This document shows, one piece after another, positions 14,459 through 22,468 of a stretch of DNA of 23,411 bases. Under the pieces are notes generated by a model. The model was not told the origin of the DNA. It saw nothing but the letters and a program-made list of their open reading frames with translations, and did no database searches. Origin of the DNA: Donghicola sp036139795 (lineage in GTDB: Bacteria; Pseudomonadota; Alphaproteobacteria; Rhodobacterales; Rhodobacteraceae); contig JAYZYX010000306.1 in assembly GCA_036139795.1 (NCBI GenBank), positions 1 to 23,411 on the forward strand, written 5' to 3'. How positions within the stretch are numbered: position 1 is the first letter of the stretch; every line of letters starts with the position of its first letter. Position numbers and translations under genes: made by a program.

Positions 14459-15375
14459 CGATGAAACCAATCCATGCCTTTCCGATTGCCGCGCTTGTCC
14501 TGTCAGCGCTTGCCTTTGCGCCCCTGTTCCTGCCGGACTACTGGACCGGCGTTCTGCTGGGGATGACCGGCTATGTCACGCTTGCGACCGCTTGGGCGTT
14601 GTTCTCCGGCCCGACGCGCTATGTGTCTCTTGCCACCGTGGCCTTTTTCGGCGTCGGCGCTTACACGGTCGCCGTCCTGAACGAGACACTGCCCTATCCG
14701 CTGGTCCTGCTTTGCGCTGCCGGAATTGGCGCTGTCATGGCGCTGGTGGTCGGCCTGTCGACCCTGCGGCTGGCGGGCGTCTACTTTGTCATCTTCACGT
14801 TTGGCTTGGCCGAACTGGTGCGCCAGACCGTCAGCTGGTGGGAGGTCAACGTGACCTACACCATGGGGCGCTATGTGTTTCTTCCCTTTGAGGGCCGTCA
14901 TATCTATTGGCAATTGCTGGCCCTTGCCGCCGTCACGCTGTTGATCTCTTGGGGGATCGGGCGGTCACGCCTGGGGCTGGCGCTGAAGGCCATCGGCGAC
15001 GATGAAACCGTTGCCGCACACGCTGGCATCGACGTGGCACGGGTCAAGCTGCTGCTCTTTGTGATCTCGGCCACGCTGATCACCCTTGTCGGCGCGATCC
15101 AGGCGCCGCGCTGGACCTATATCGAGCCGTCGATTGTCTTCAATCCGACCGTTTCCTTCATGACGCTGATCATGGCGCTTCTTGGAGGAGCGATGCGGCT
15201 TTGGGGGCCGCTGGTGGGGGCGATCCCGTTGTTCCTGCTGTTCGAATGGTTGTCGGTCAGCTTTCCGGACCATTTCTCGATCATCTTGGGGCTGTTGTTC
15301 ATCCTTATCGTCTTCGTGATGCCGCAGGGCGTGTTGGCCAAGGTGGAAAGCCTGCGCAAAGGTGGCCGGACATGA
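14455..15375 (+). CDS. Liv-type ABC transporter permease, LivM family (second importer)
   Basis: The second permease has 306 residues from ATG 14455, which overlaps the LivH stop; ATG 14461 is also possible. It shows the LivM pattern with GPTRYVSLATVAFFGVGAYT, RLAGVYFVIFTFGLAELVRQ and the coupling loop RLGLALKAIGDDETVAAHAG. It ends soon after VMPQGVLAKVE, so unlike the LivM of the first operon it has no C-terminal extension. The stop overlaps the LivG start by four bases. It acts in the inner membrane with the LivH before it and the two ATPases after it. Confidence 0.93.
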   Translation: MTMKPIHAFPIAALVLSALAFAPLFLPDYWTGVLLGMTGYVTLATAWALFSGPTRYVSLATVAFFGVGAYTVAVLNETLPYPLVLLCAAGIGAVMALVVGLSTLRLAGVYFVIFTFGLAELVRQTVSWWEVNVTYTMGRYVFLPFEGRHIYWQLLALAAVTLLISWGIGRSRLGLALKAIGDDETVAAHAGIDVARVKLLLFVISATLITLVGAIQAPRWTYIEPSIVFNPTVSFMTLIMALLGGAMRLWGPLVGAIPLFLLFEWLSVSFPDHFSIILGLLFILIVFVMPQGVLAKVESLRKGGRT

Positions 15376-16100
15376 GCGCGGCGTTGCATCTTAGCAACCT
15401 GCACAAGCGGTTCGGCGGTTTGGTGGCGGTGAAGGATGTGTCCTTCACCCTCGCCCCGGGCGAGGTCGTGGGCCTGCTTGGTCCCAACGGATCGGGCAAG
15501 ACTACGGTCATGAACATGATCTCTGGCGCGCTGTCTTGCGATGGCGGTCGGGTGCAGGTGGGCGACACCGACATCACCCGGATGAAGCCGCATCGCGTTG
15601 CCCGTCATGGGGTGGCCCGCACCTTCCAGCTGGTACGCCCGCTGCCGACGCTGACAGTCGGAGAGAACGTCCTGCTGTCGTTGGCCTTCGGTCACAAAAA
15701 GCACTGGGGCCGCGACGCCCGCGCATTGGTAGAAGAGAAACTGGCCTTTGTCGGGTTGGAGGGGCGCGGCGACGAAATGGTCGGCAACCTGACCTACATC
15801 GACCAGAAACGCATGGAGATGGCCCGCGCACTGGCGTCCGAGCCGGAAATCCTGCTGCTCGACGAATGGTTGGCGGGACTCAACCCCTCGGAATTGAAGA
15901 TCGGCATTGAACTGGTGCGACACCTTCAGGGGCAAGGCATGACCGTGCTGCTGGTGGAACACATCATGGAGGCGGTCCGCGCGCTGTGTTCCCGCTGCAT
16001 CGTGATGAGCGCGGGCGAAGTCATCGCCGAAGGCGCAACGCAGGATGTGCTGGCGCGACCTGCCGTGATCAAGGCCTATCTGGGAGACGACCATGCTTGA
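15372..16100 (+). CDS. Liv-type ABC transporter ATP-binding protein, LivG family (second importer)
   Basis: This 242-residue ATPase starts at ATG 15372, in ATGA overlap with LivM; the frame is open upstream inside LivM, but this start gives the normal N-terminus. Motifs are Walker A GPNGSGKTT, the Q-loop region RTFQLVRPLPTLTVGENV, signature region NLTYIDQKRMEMARAL, Walker B LLLDEWLAGLNP and switch His in LLVEHIMEAV. The Pro that commonly follows the Walker B Glu is Trp here, a variant I believe is seen in other LivG-like proteins. All catalytic residues are in place. It overlaps the next gene by eight bases. Confidence 0.95.
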   Translation: MSAALHLSNLHKRFGGLVAVKDVSFTLAPGEVVGLLGPNGSGKTTVMNMISGALSCDGGRVQVGDTDITRMKPHRVARHGVARTFQLVRPLPTLTVGENVLLSLAFGHKKHWGRDARALVEEKLAFVGLEGRGDEMVGNLTYIDQKRMEMARALASEPEILLLDEWLAGLNPSELKIGIELVRHLQGQGMTVLLVEHIMEAVRALCSRCIVMSAGEVIAEGATQDVLARPAVIKAYLGDDHA

Positions 16101-16803
16101 AATCAGCAATCTGACGGTTCGCTATGGTAAGCACTTGGCCGTGGACGCGGTAAACCTGAACGTCGGTCCGGGCGAGATCGTGGTGGTGCTGGGTGCAAAC
16201 GGCGCGGGCAAGTCATCCCTGCTAAAGGGCGCGGCGGGCATGGTGCCCCGCGCGGCGGGATCGGTACGGTTGAACGGTGCGTCTCTGGACGGGCTACCCG
16301 CGCACCGCCTGCCGGACGCGGGGCTGGCGCTGGTGCCCGAAGGGCGCGGTATGATCGGGCCGATGACGGTGGAGGAAAACCTGCGCCTTGGCGCCACTCC
16401 GTCGCGGGCCCGCGCCCATGAAGACGAGACTCTAGCAAAGGTCTTCGACATCTTTCCAAGGCTGAAAGAGCGGCGCGGTCAGGTCTTGCGCACCATGTCC
16501 GGCGGTGAACAGCAGATGGCCGCCGTGGGGCGGGCAATGATGTCGCGACCGGACTTTCTATTGCTGGATGAGCCTAGCCTTGGCCTTGCCCCGATCATCG
16601 TGGGGGATCTGTTTCGGGCGTTGGCTCGGGTGCGTGACACAGGCATGGGCCTGCTGATCGTCGAGCAGAACGTGACCATCAGCCTCCGCAACGCCAGCCG
16701 CGGCTACTTGCTAGAGGCCGGACGCATCACCGGCGCAGGCAGTGCGCAAGAATTGATGCAGGATAACGCGGTTCAGAACGCCTTCCTTGGCGGTGCCGCA
16801 TGA
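16093..16803 (+). CDS. Liv-type ABC transporter ATP-binding protein, LivF family (second importer)
   Basis: This 236-residue ATPase partner of the LivG before it starts at ATG 16093, eight bases inside that gene. It has Walker A GANGAGKSS with the normal Lys, the LivF block ALVPEGRGMIGPMTVEENL, signature TMSGGEQQM, Walker B LLLDEPSLGLAP, and LIVEQNVTISL at the switch position, with Gln as is usual in LivF. It ends AVQNAFLGGAA. Unlike its counterpart in the first operon, it keeps a standard nucleotide-binding site. A 22-base gap separates it from the aldehyde dehydrogenase gene, so the enzymes that follow are probably on the same transcript. Confidence 0.95.
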   Translation: MLEISNLTVRYGKHLAVDAVNLNVGPGEIVVVLGANGAGKSSLLKGAAGMVPRAAGSVRLNGASLDGLPAHRLPDAGLALVPEGRGMIGPMTVEENLRLGATPSRARAHEDETLAKVFDIFPRLKERRGQVLRTMSGGEQQMAAVGRAMMSRPDFLLLDEPSLGLAPIIVGDLFRALARVRDTGMGLLIVEQNVTISLRNASRGYLLEAGRITGAGSAQELMQDNAVQNAFLGGAA

Positions 16804-16825
16804 CATTCGAGAACGGAGCAAACAG

Positions 16826-18277
16826 ATGAACGTATTAAACCTATTGATCGCAGGAAAAGAACAAGCGGCCGAAGGCGGGCGCACCTTTACCCGAAACAAC
16901 CCTCTGACCGGCGATGTCGCCACAGAGGCCGCCGCCGCCAGCCAGTCGGACGCGATCGCTGCCGCCGACGCTGCTGCCGCAGCCTTTCCGGAATGGTCCG
17001 AAACCGGACCGGGCCAGCGCCGCGCCCTGCTGCTGTCCGCCGCAGACGCCCTTGAGGCCCGCAAAGGCGACATCACCGAGGCGATGGCCGCAGAGCTGGG
17101 GGCAACCGCGGCTTGGGCGGGCTTCAACGTGATGCTTGCCGCAGGGATGCTTCGCGAGGCGGCGGCGATGACCACCATGATCAAGGGCGAGATCATCCCC
17201 TCGAACCGCCCCGGTTCGATGGCGATGGCGATCCGCCAGCCCGCTGGGGTGGTGCTGTCTATGGCACCGTGGAACGCGCCGGTGATCCTTGGTGTGCGCT
17301 CTATCGCGATGCCCTTGGCCTGCGGCAATACGGTGGTCATGAAGTCCTCGGAACTTAGCCCGCGCACCCACGCGCTGATCGCTGAGGCGATGCAGGAAGG
17401 GGGGCTGCCTGCGGGCGTGCTGAACGTGATCTCGAACGCGCCGAAGGACGCGGCGAGCATCGTCGAGACGCTGATTGCCCATTCCGCTGTGCGCCGCGTG
17501 AACTTTACCGGATCGACCCGTGTCGGGCGGATCATCGCAAAACTTGCTGCCGAGAACCTGAAACCGGCCTTGTTGGAGTTAGGTGGCAAGGCCCCGATGA
17601 TCGTGCTGGATGATGCCGATCTGGACAAGGCCGTCGCGGCGGCGGCTTTTGGGGCTTACATGAACCAAGGCCAGATCTGCATGTCGACCGAACGGCTGGT
17701 GGTCCATGCGGCTGTTGCTGACGCCTTTGTCGCCAAACTGGGCGAAAAGGTCCGGTCCATGGCGGTGGGCGACCCGCGCGAAGGCAACACACCGCTCGGT
17801 TGCGTCGTGGACAAGAGTGCGGTCGACCGCATTCTGGGGCTGGTGCGCGAGGCCGAGGACAAAGGCGCGACCCTCATTGCCGGTGGTCAGGCGGATGGTG
17901 TTCTGATGCAGGCGACGCTGCTTGATCACGTGACGCCCTCGATGCGCATCTACACCGAGGAAAGCTTTGGCCCCACAGCCTCTATCGTGCGTGTCGGCAG
18001 CGTTGATGAGGCGGTGCGCGTTGCGAACGACACAGAATACGGCCTCTCGGCCAGCGTCTTTGGCGAAGACACTGTGCGCGCTATGGCCGTGGCCCGACGC
18101 ATCGAAAGCGGCATTTGTCATATCAATGGCCCCACGGTGCATGACGAGGCGCAGATGCCGTTCGGCGGCGTGAAAGCCTCGGGATACGGACGATTTGGCG
18201 GCACGGCGGCCATTGAGGAATTCACCACCCTGCGCTGGATCACCGTGCAGGACGGCCAGCCGCACTATCCGATCTGA
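16826..18277 (+). CDS. NAD(P)-dependent aldehyde dehydrogenase, vanillin/salicylaldehyde-dehydrogenase type
   Basis: This 483-residue enzyme oxidises an aldehyde to a carboxylic acid in the cytoplasm. The catalytic Cys285 lies in QGQICMSTER and the general-base Glu251 in LELGGK. The cofactor site has APWNAPVILG and FTGSTRVGR, and the C-terminal region has EESFGPTASIVRV and MPFGGVKASGYGRFGG. The QGQICMSTER block and overall pattern resemble aromatic aldehyde dehydrogenases (vanillin, salicylaldehyde, benzaldehyde) more than aliphatic or betaine-aldehyde enzymes. The start is ATG 16826, since the frame upstream belongs to the LivF region. It is the first enzyme gene after the importer and is followed by an SDR after eight bases. 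The aldehyde may come from the thiamine-dependent enzyme further on. Aromatic specificity is inference. Confidence 0.93.
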   Translation: MNVLNLLIAGKEQAAEGGRTFTRNNPLTGDVATEAAAASQSDAIAAADAAAAAFPEWSETGPGQRRALLLSAADALEARKGDITEAMAAELGATAAWAGFNVMLAAGMLREAAAMTTMIKGEIIPSNRPGSMAMAIRQPAGVVLSMAPWNAPVILGVRSIAMPLACGNTVVMKSSELSPRTHALIAEAMQEGGLPAGVLNVISNAPKDAASIVETLIAHSAVRRVNFTGSTRVGRIIAKLAAENLKPALLELGGKAPMIVLDDADLDKAVAAAAFGAYMNQGQICMSTERLVVHAAVADAFVAKLGEKVRSMAVGDPREGNTPLGCVVDKSAVDRILGLVREAEDKGATLIAGGQADGVLMQATLLDHVTPSMRIYTEESFGPTASIVRVGSVDEAVRVANDTEYGLSASVFGEDTVRAMAVARRIESGICHINGPTVHDEAQMPFGGVKASGYGRFGGTAAIEEFTTLRWITVQDGQPHYPI

Positions 18278-18285
18278 GGCGTGCC

Positions 18286-19053
18286 ATGTTCGATCTGGAA
18301 GGCAAGATTTGTCTTATCACTGGCGGTGCAGGGTCTATCGGCCTTGCCACAGCGCAGGTGCTGGCGAAACACGGGGCGCGGCTGGCGCTGGTGGACCTTG
18401 ATAGCACGGCGCTGGATCAGGCCTGTGCAGTCACCTTTGGCGAGGCCGCACCGGACGTGCTGCGACTGGCCGCCGATGTCACGGACGAGGACGCGGTGCG
18501 TCGGGCCGTTGATCACGCGGTGCAGCATTTCGGTGGTCTGGACGTGGTCGTGTCGAACGCGGGTATCTTTGGCACCGTCGCAGCGGTTCAGGACTACCCC
18601 ACCGAGGTCTTCGATCAGGTCATGGCTGTGCATGTGCGCGGCGCCTTCCTGCTGGCTAAGCACGCTGTGCCGCACATCCGCGACGGCGGCAGCATCGTGC
18701 TGACATCCAGCGTGGCGGCAACACGCGGCGATCCGGGTGTTTACGGCTATATCACTGCCAAACACGCGCTGACGGGCCTGATGCGCGTGCTTGCCCGCGA
18801 TCTCGCGCCGCGCGGCATCAGGGTGAACGCCATCGCGCCGGGTCCGGTGGCGAACAGCTTTCAGGCAAAGGTTGAAAAAGACTTGGGTGCATTGATCGGT
18901 TGCGATGGTGCTGTATTCTTCGACGAGATGATCCCTATGGGCCGCCACGCCATCGCCGATGAAATCGCGAACGCGATCCTCTTTCTTGCCTCGGGGCAAT
19001 CGTCCTTCACCACGGGCCACGTGCTGATGGCTGATGGAGGGATGTCCATATGA
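18286..19053 (+). CDS. Short-chain dehydrogenase/reductase (second SDR)
   Basis: A classical NAD(P)-dependent SDR of 255 residues. It has the cofactor motif TGGAGSIG near residues 12-19, an acidic residue in LVDLD after the second beta strand (suggesting NAD rather than NADP), and VSNAG in place of the usual NNAG. The catalytic site is Ser in VLTSSVAATRG with Tyr155 and Lys159 (YITAK), followed by VNAIAPGPV and a standard C-terminus GHVLMADGG. It lies eight bases after the aldehyde dehydrogenase gene and 34 before the thiamine-dependent enzyme. In this setting the simplest role is oxidation of a 2-hydroxy acid to the 2-keto acid that the next enzyme decarboxylates. Another alcohol dehydrogenation is possible. 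Confidence 0.92.
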   Translation: MFDLEGKICLITGGAGSIGLATAQVLAKHGARLALVDLDSTALDQACAVTFGEAAPDVLRLAADVTDEDAVRRAVDHAVQHFGGLDVVVSNAGIFGTVAAVQDYPTEVFDQVMAVHVRGAFLLAKHAVPHIRDGGSIVLTSSVAATRGDPGVYGYITAKHALTGLMRVLARDLAPRGIRVNAIAPGPVANSFQAKVEKDLGALIGCDGAVFFDEMIPMGRHAIADEIANAILFLASGQSSFTTGHVLMADGGMSI

Positions 19054-19087
19054 GCGCCGCTCCGAATTCAGTTGCAAAGGATCCAAG

Positions 19088-20875
19088 ATGACAGGGAAAC
19101 TTACCGCAGGCGGCGCGATTTTCGGCAAGCTGAGGGCCTTGGGGGTCGATCATGTCTTTGCCAACTCGGGGACCGATTTCCCGCCGATCATTGAAGGGTT
19201 GATCGGGGCAAGGAAGGCCGGACTGGAATTGCCCGTGCCTGTCACTGTGCCGCATGAGCATGCGGCGGTGTCCATGGCGCATGGCTATTGGCAGGTGACG
19301 GGGCGCCCGCAAGCGGTGCTGTTGCACACCAACGTGGGCCTCGCGAATGGCGCGACGGCGTTGATCAACGCATGGTGCGATCAGGTGCCGATGATTGTCA
19401 TGTCCGGTCGCACCCCTGTCACCGAACGGGATCGTTTTGGCGCACGTACAGTGCCGATCGGTTGGGGCCAAGAGATGTTTGACCAAGAGGGGCTGATCCG
19501 CGAGACGACGAAATGGCAGTATGAGCTGCGCTTTGCCGATCAGGTCGCCGAGCTGATGGACCGCGCGTGGGCCATAGCCAATTCCACGCCCAAGGGGCCG
19601 GTGTATCTGTCGTTGCCGCGCGAAGTCCTGTGTGAACCTTGTCCGCGTGACGGGCTGGACGCGCCATCGCGGCTGGCACCTGCGCTGACCGCCCCCGATC
19701 CCGATGCGCTGGCGCGGGCAGCGCGGGCGTTGCGGGCGGCGGAACATCCGTTGATCATCGCCCAACGGGGCGCCGGGTCCGATGCGGGGTTCGCCGCATT
19801 GGCGCAGCTGTGCAGCGATTTTGCCCTGCCGTTGTCGCATTACTGGTCGAACCAGTTGGCTTTGCCTTTGTCTCACCCTTGTCAGGTGGGGGCTGATCCC
19901 GCGCCGTGGCTGGAACGCGCCGACGTGGTGCTGGTGCTGGATGCGCTGGCACCGTGGTTTCCGGACAAAGTGACATTGCGCGACGACGTGACGGTGATCC
20001 AAGCCGGGCCGGACCCGCTTTTCAGCCGTACTCCGGTGCGGGGCTTTGCCGCCGACATCAGCCTTGCCGGACCGGTGGATCGTATCATCGACACCCTCGG
20101 GCGCGAGATGCGCGGCTGGCAGGCAGCGGCGCAAGCGGCCAAGACAGCCTCGACTGACAACGTTGATACCCAAGAAGCGTCAGGCCTTAGCGCACGGCTG
20201 GCCCGCCGCGACCGCATCGCCACAGCGGCACAGCAGGACCGCGCAGCGGTGCTGCAACGGGCCGAGGCAGGGAAGGCAGTGGCAGGGCAGGCGGGAGCGA
20301 TGACCAAGGATTGGGTCAGCCTGTGTTTGGGCCGTGCGATCAAGGCTTCGGGCCGCCGCGCCACGGTGTTCCACGAGTTGGGCTGCCCGTTGATGCCGCT
20401 CGATCTGGACCAGCCCGACAGCTACTTTCAAGAGCCCCATTCCGGTGGCCTCGGCTGGGGTCTGCCCGCTGCGATCGGAGCGAAAATGGCGCAGCCCGAT
20501 CGGCTGGTCTTTGCCACCGTGGGGGACGGTAGCTACATGTTCGCCAATCCCACTGCTTGCCACATGGTGGCTGAGGCGCAGGGCGTGCCGGTGATCACAC
20601 TGGTCCTCAACAATGAGGAATGGGGTGCGGTGCGCCAGTCGGTCGAGGGGCTATACCCGGAAGGCCACGCGCGGGCGGAAAATGAGGTTCCGCTGACTTC
20701 GCTGCGTCCCAGTCCCGATTTCACCCGCACCGCCGAGGCCAGCCGCGCCTGGACCGAAACCGTCACAAACGGTGCGGACCTGCCTGCTGCGCTGGACCGC
20801 GCCATCACGGTGGCCACCACCGAAGGGCGACAGGTTCTGCTGAACATTGCCATTGCAAGAACGGCGCTGCCTTAA
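19088..20875 (+). CDS. Thiamine diphosphate-dependent enzyme, benzoylformate decarboxylase/acetolactate synthase-like
   Basis: This 595-residue protein has the three-domain layout of 2-keto acid decarboxylases and synthases. The cofactor-activating Glu57 sits in PHEHAAVSMAHGY. The thiamine-diphosphate/Mg motif runs from GDGS (Asp480) to NN (Asn508-509) with the standard 26-residue spacing. His80 in LLHTNVGLANG lies 23 residues after Glu57, the same spacing as Glu47 to His70 in benzoylformate decarboxylase as I recall that enzyme. The second catalytic His of that enzyme seems absent (LAPWFPDK region). A decarboxylase or carboligase is therefore likely, but not mandelate-pathway MdlC proper. 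The Ala/Gln/Arg-rich stretch near 355-405 looks like a flexible linker. The start is ATG 19088, with only a weak ribosome site. It precedes the TRAP genes by 29 bases. Confidence 0.88.
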   Translation: MTGKLTAGGAIFGKLRALGVDHVFANSGTDFPPIIEGLIGARKAGLELPVPVTVPHEHAAVSMAHGYWQVTGRPQAVLLHTNVGLANGATALINAWCDQVPMIVMSGRTPVTERDRFGARTVPIGWGQEMFDQEGLIRETTKWQYELRFADQVAELMDRAWAIANSTPKGPVYLSLPREVLCEPCPRDGLDAPSRLAPALTAPDPDALARAARALRAAEHPLIIAQRGAGSDAGFAALAQLCSDFALPLSHYWSNQLALPLSHPCQVGADPAPWLERADVVLVLDALAPWFPDKVTLRDDVTVIQAGPDPLFSRTPVRGFAADISLAGPVDRIIDTLGREMRGWQAAAQAAKTASTDNVDTQEASGLSARLARRDRIATAAQQDRAAVLQRAEAGKAVAGQAGAMTKDWVSLCLGRAIKASGRRATVFHELGCPLMPLDLDQPDSYFQEPHSGGLGWGLPAAIGAKMAQPDRLVFATVGDGSYMFANPTACHMVAEAQGVPVITLVLNNEEWGAVRQSVEGLYPEGHARAENEVPLTSLRPSPDFTRTAEASRAWTETVTNGADLPAALDRAITVATTEGRQVLLNIAIARTALP

Positions 20876-20893
20876 GTCGCGTCAAACAAAAAA

Positions 20894-20900
20894 GGGAGGA
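20894..20900 (+). promoter_or_regulatory. Strong ribosome binding site before the TRAP binding-protein gene
   Basis: GGGAGGA lies four bases before ATG 20905, preceded by an A-rich run. It suggests strong translation of the binding protein. The 29-base gap leaves little room for a promoter of its own. Confidence 0.65.
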
Positions 20901-20904
20901 AGAC

Positions 20905-21942
20905 ATGAAAATTTTCAACAGGTTGGCCGGATCGGCCCTTGCGTTGGCATTAGCTGCCAGTGCCAGCTATGCGCAGGAATACAAGCTCAAGCTGCACCAT
21001 TTCCTGAGCCCCAAGGCGCCGGCGCATACCCAGATGCTGGAGCCTTGGGCGAAGCGTATCGAGGAAGCTTCCGGCGGGCGTGTCTCGATCGAGATTTTCC
21101 CGTCGATGACGCTGGGTGGGAAGCCGCCGCAGCTGCCACGACAGGCACGCGACGGTGTGGTTGATCTTGTGTGGATCGTGAACGCCTACGCAGCAGGGGC
21201 CTTTCCCCGTACCGAGGTCTTTGAACTTCCAGGCGTACACCAAGGCGACAACGCGGCTGTAAACAAGGCCATGCTGGCGATGTACGAAGACTACCTCGCC
21301 GAGGACTTCAAGGGCGTCGTCCCGATGTTCCAGCACATCCATCAGGGTCAGGCCATACATATGGCAAGCGATGAGGTCCGCACGCCTGCTGACCTTGAAG
21401 GCAAAAAGATCCGCATCCCCTCGCGTACCGGTTCTTGGGTGCTAGAGGCCCTTGGCGCGGCTCCGGTGCAGACCGCAGTTGGCGAAATTCCGGTGGCCCT
21501 CTCCAAGAAGGTGATCGACGGGGCGCTGATCCCCTTCGAGATCATTCCGGCGCTCAAGATCCATGAGGTTACCGACTTCCAGATCGAAGGCCCGGGCGGC
21601 AAGCGCCTTGGCACCACGTCGTTTTCGGTGCTGATGAACGAAGACCGCTGGAACAGCCTGCCGGACGATCTTAAGGCCGTGTTCCGCGAGGTATCGGGGG
21701 AAGACTGGCACGCAGAGATCGGTCAGGTCTGGGCGGCAGCAGACGACTTCGGCATCAAGGTGGCCACGGATAGCGGCAATACGCACATTCAGCTGACCGA
21801 CGCAGAGTGGGACGCCTTTGAGAGTCGCATTGCCCCCGTGGTAGATCGCTGGATCACCGAGATGGAGGCGCAAGGCATCGACGGGAAGGCCCTTTACGAC
21901 CGCGCGGTCGAGTTGGTCGGCCAGAACATGGCTGCCAACTGA
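20905..21942 (+). CDS. TRAP transporter substrate-binding protein, DctP family
   Basis: This 345-residue periplasmic solute receptor of a tripartite ATP-independent importer starts at ATG 20905 with a signal peptide (core LAGSALALALAASASYA, cleavage near SYAQE). The mature protein opens YKLKLHHFLSPKAPAH. The family block DLEGKKIRIPSRTGSWVLEALGA includes an Arg at the position that usually binds the carboxylate of the ligand. Further conserved parts are PVALSKKVIDGALIPFEI, ATTSF-like GTTSFSVLMNEDRW, and LPDDLKAVF. An organic-acid ligand is therefore likely, fitting the neighbouring keto/hydroxy-acid enzymes. The gene overlaps the small permease gene by one base (TGATG). No residue pattern allows a specific ligand to be named. 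Confidence 0.95.
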   Translation: MKIFNRLAGSALALALAASASYAQEYKLKLHHFLSPKAPAHTQMLEPWAKRIEEASGGRVSIEIFPSMTLGGKPPQLPRQARDGVVDLVWIVNAYAAGAFPRTEVFELPGVHQGDNAAVNKAMLAMYEDYLAEDFKGVVPMFQHIHQGQAIHMASDEVRTPADLEGKKIRIPSRTGSWVLEALGAAPVQTAVGEIPVALSKKVIDGALIPFEIIPALKIHEVTDFQIEGPGGKRLGTTSFSVLMNEDRWNSLPDDLKAVFREVSGEDWHAEIGQVWAAADDFGIKVATDSGNTHIQLTDAEWDAFESRIAPVVDRWITEMEAQGIDGKALYDRAVELVGQNMAAN

Positions 21943-22466
21943 TGCCTTCGGGTCATGGCGCGGGGCGGTTTCGTCCCGCGCGTCTTCTGATCGAACGGGT
22001 CATCGACCTTTGGGCGCTACTGGGCGGGCTTGTGCTGTTTGCCGTCGTCGGCGTTAATGCGTGGTCGATCCTTGCGGGGTGGCTGTTCAATGCGCCCTTC
22101 GCCGGGGATTTCGAACTGACCGAGATGGGCACGGGCATCGCCGTCTTTGCCTTCCTGCCCTACTGCCAACTGACGGGCGCGAATATCTCTGCCGATATAT
22201 TCACAATGCGCGCTGGACCTCGACAGGTGGCGCTGATGTCGCTGTTGGCCGCGCTGGTCGCGACCAGCTTTGCGGGGCTGCTGATCGGGCGCACATGGGC
22301 GGGTCTGGTGGATTACCGCGCCTATACCGAGTTCACCGGCATCCTTGAGATCCCGATCTGGTGGGCGTTTGTTCCTGCGTTGATGTCCCTTGTGCTGCTG
22401 TTTCTGGCCGCTGTGATCACCCTTGCCGACGCCCTCGCAGACATGAAATCCCTCGAAAGGAATTGA
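21942..22466 (+). CDS. TRAP transporter small permease, DctQ family
   Basis: This 174-residue membrane protein has four predicted membrane segments: about residues 20-50, 60-80, 92-115 and 136-160. It shows the DctQ pattern FELTEMGTGIAVFAFLPYCQLTGANISAD, in which the conserved E-region and following helix belong to the small TRAP subunit. The start is ATG 21942, overlapping the previous stop by one base. It acts as membrane scaffold for DctM and docks the DctP receptor. The ribosome site for the next gene lies in its last codons. Confidence 0.93.
   Translation: MPSGHGAGRFRPARLLIERVIDLWALLGGLVLFAVVGVNAWSILAGWLFNAPFAGDFELTEMGTGIAVFAFLPYCQLTGANISADIFTMRAGPRQVALMSLLAALVATSFAGLLIGRTWAGLVDYRAYTEFTGILEIPIWWAFVPALMSLVLLFLAAVITLADALADMKSLERN
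22456..22461 (+). promoter_or_regulatory. Ribosome binding site supporting a TTG start of the large permease
   Basis: AAAGGA lies seven bases before TTG 22469, the only well-placed start before the conserved N-terminus. No ATG or GTG with a ribosome site lies near it. Confidence 0.7.
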
Positions 22467-22468
22467 TC

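Noticed and set aside
15840..15890. Trp after the Walker B Glu in the second LivG as a sign of inactivation
   Set aside because: The catalytic Asp and Glu and the other motifs are intact. I believe this position varies in LivG-like proteins, so I do not treat it as a defect.
19007..20173. 388-codon - strand frame opposite the thiamine enzyme
   Set aside because: It has no motif, starts inside the thiamine enzyme gene and has shadow-frame composition.
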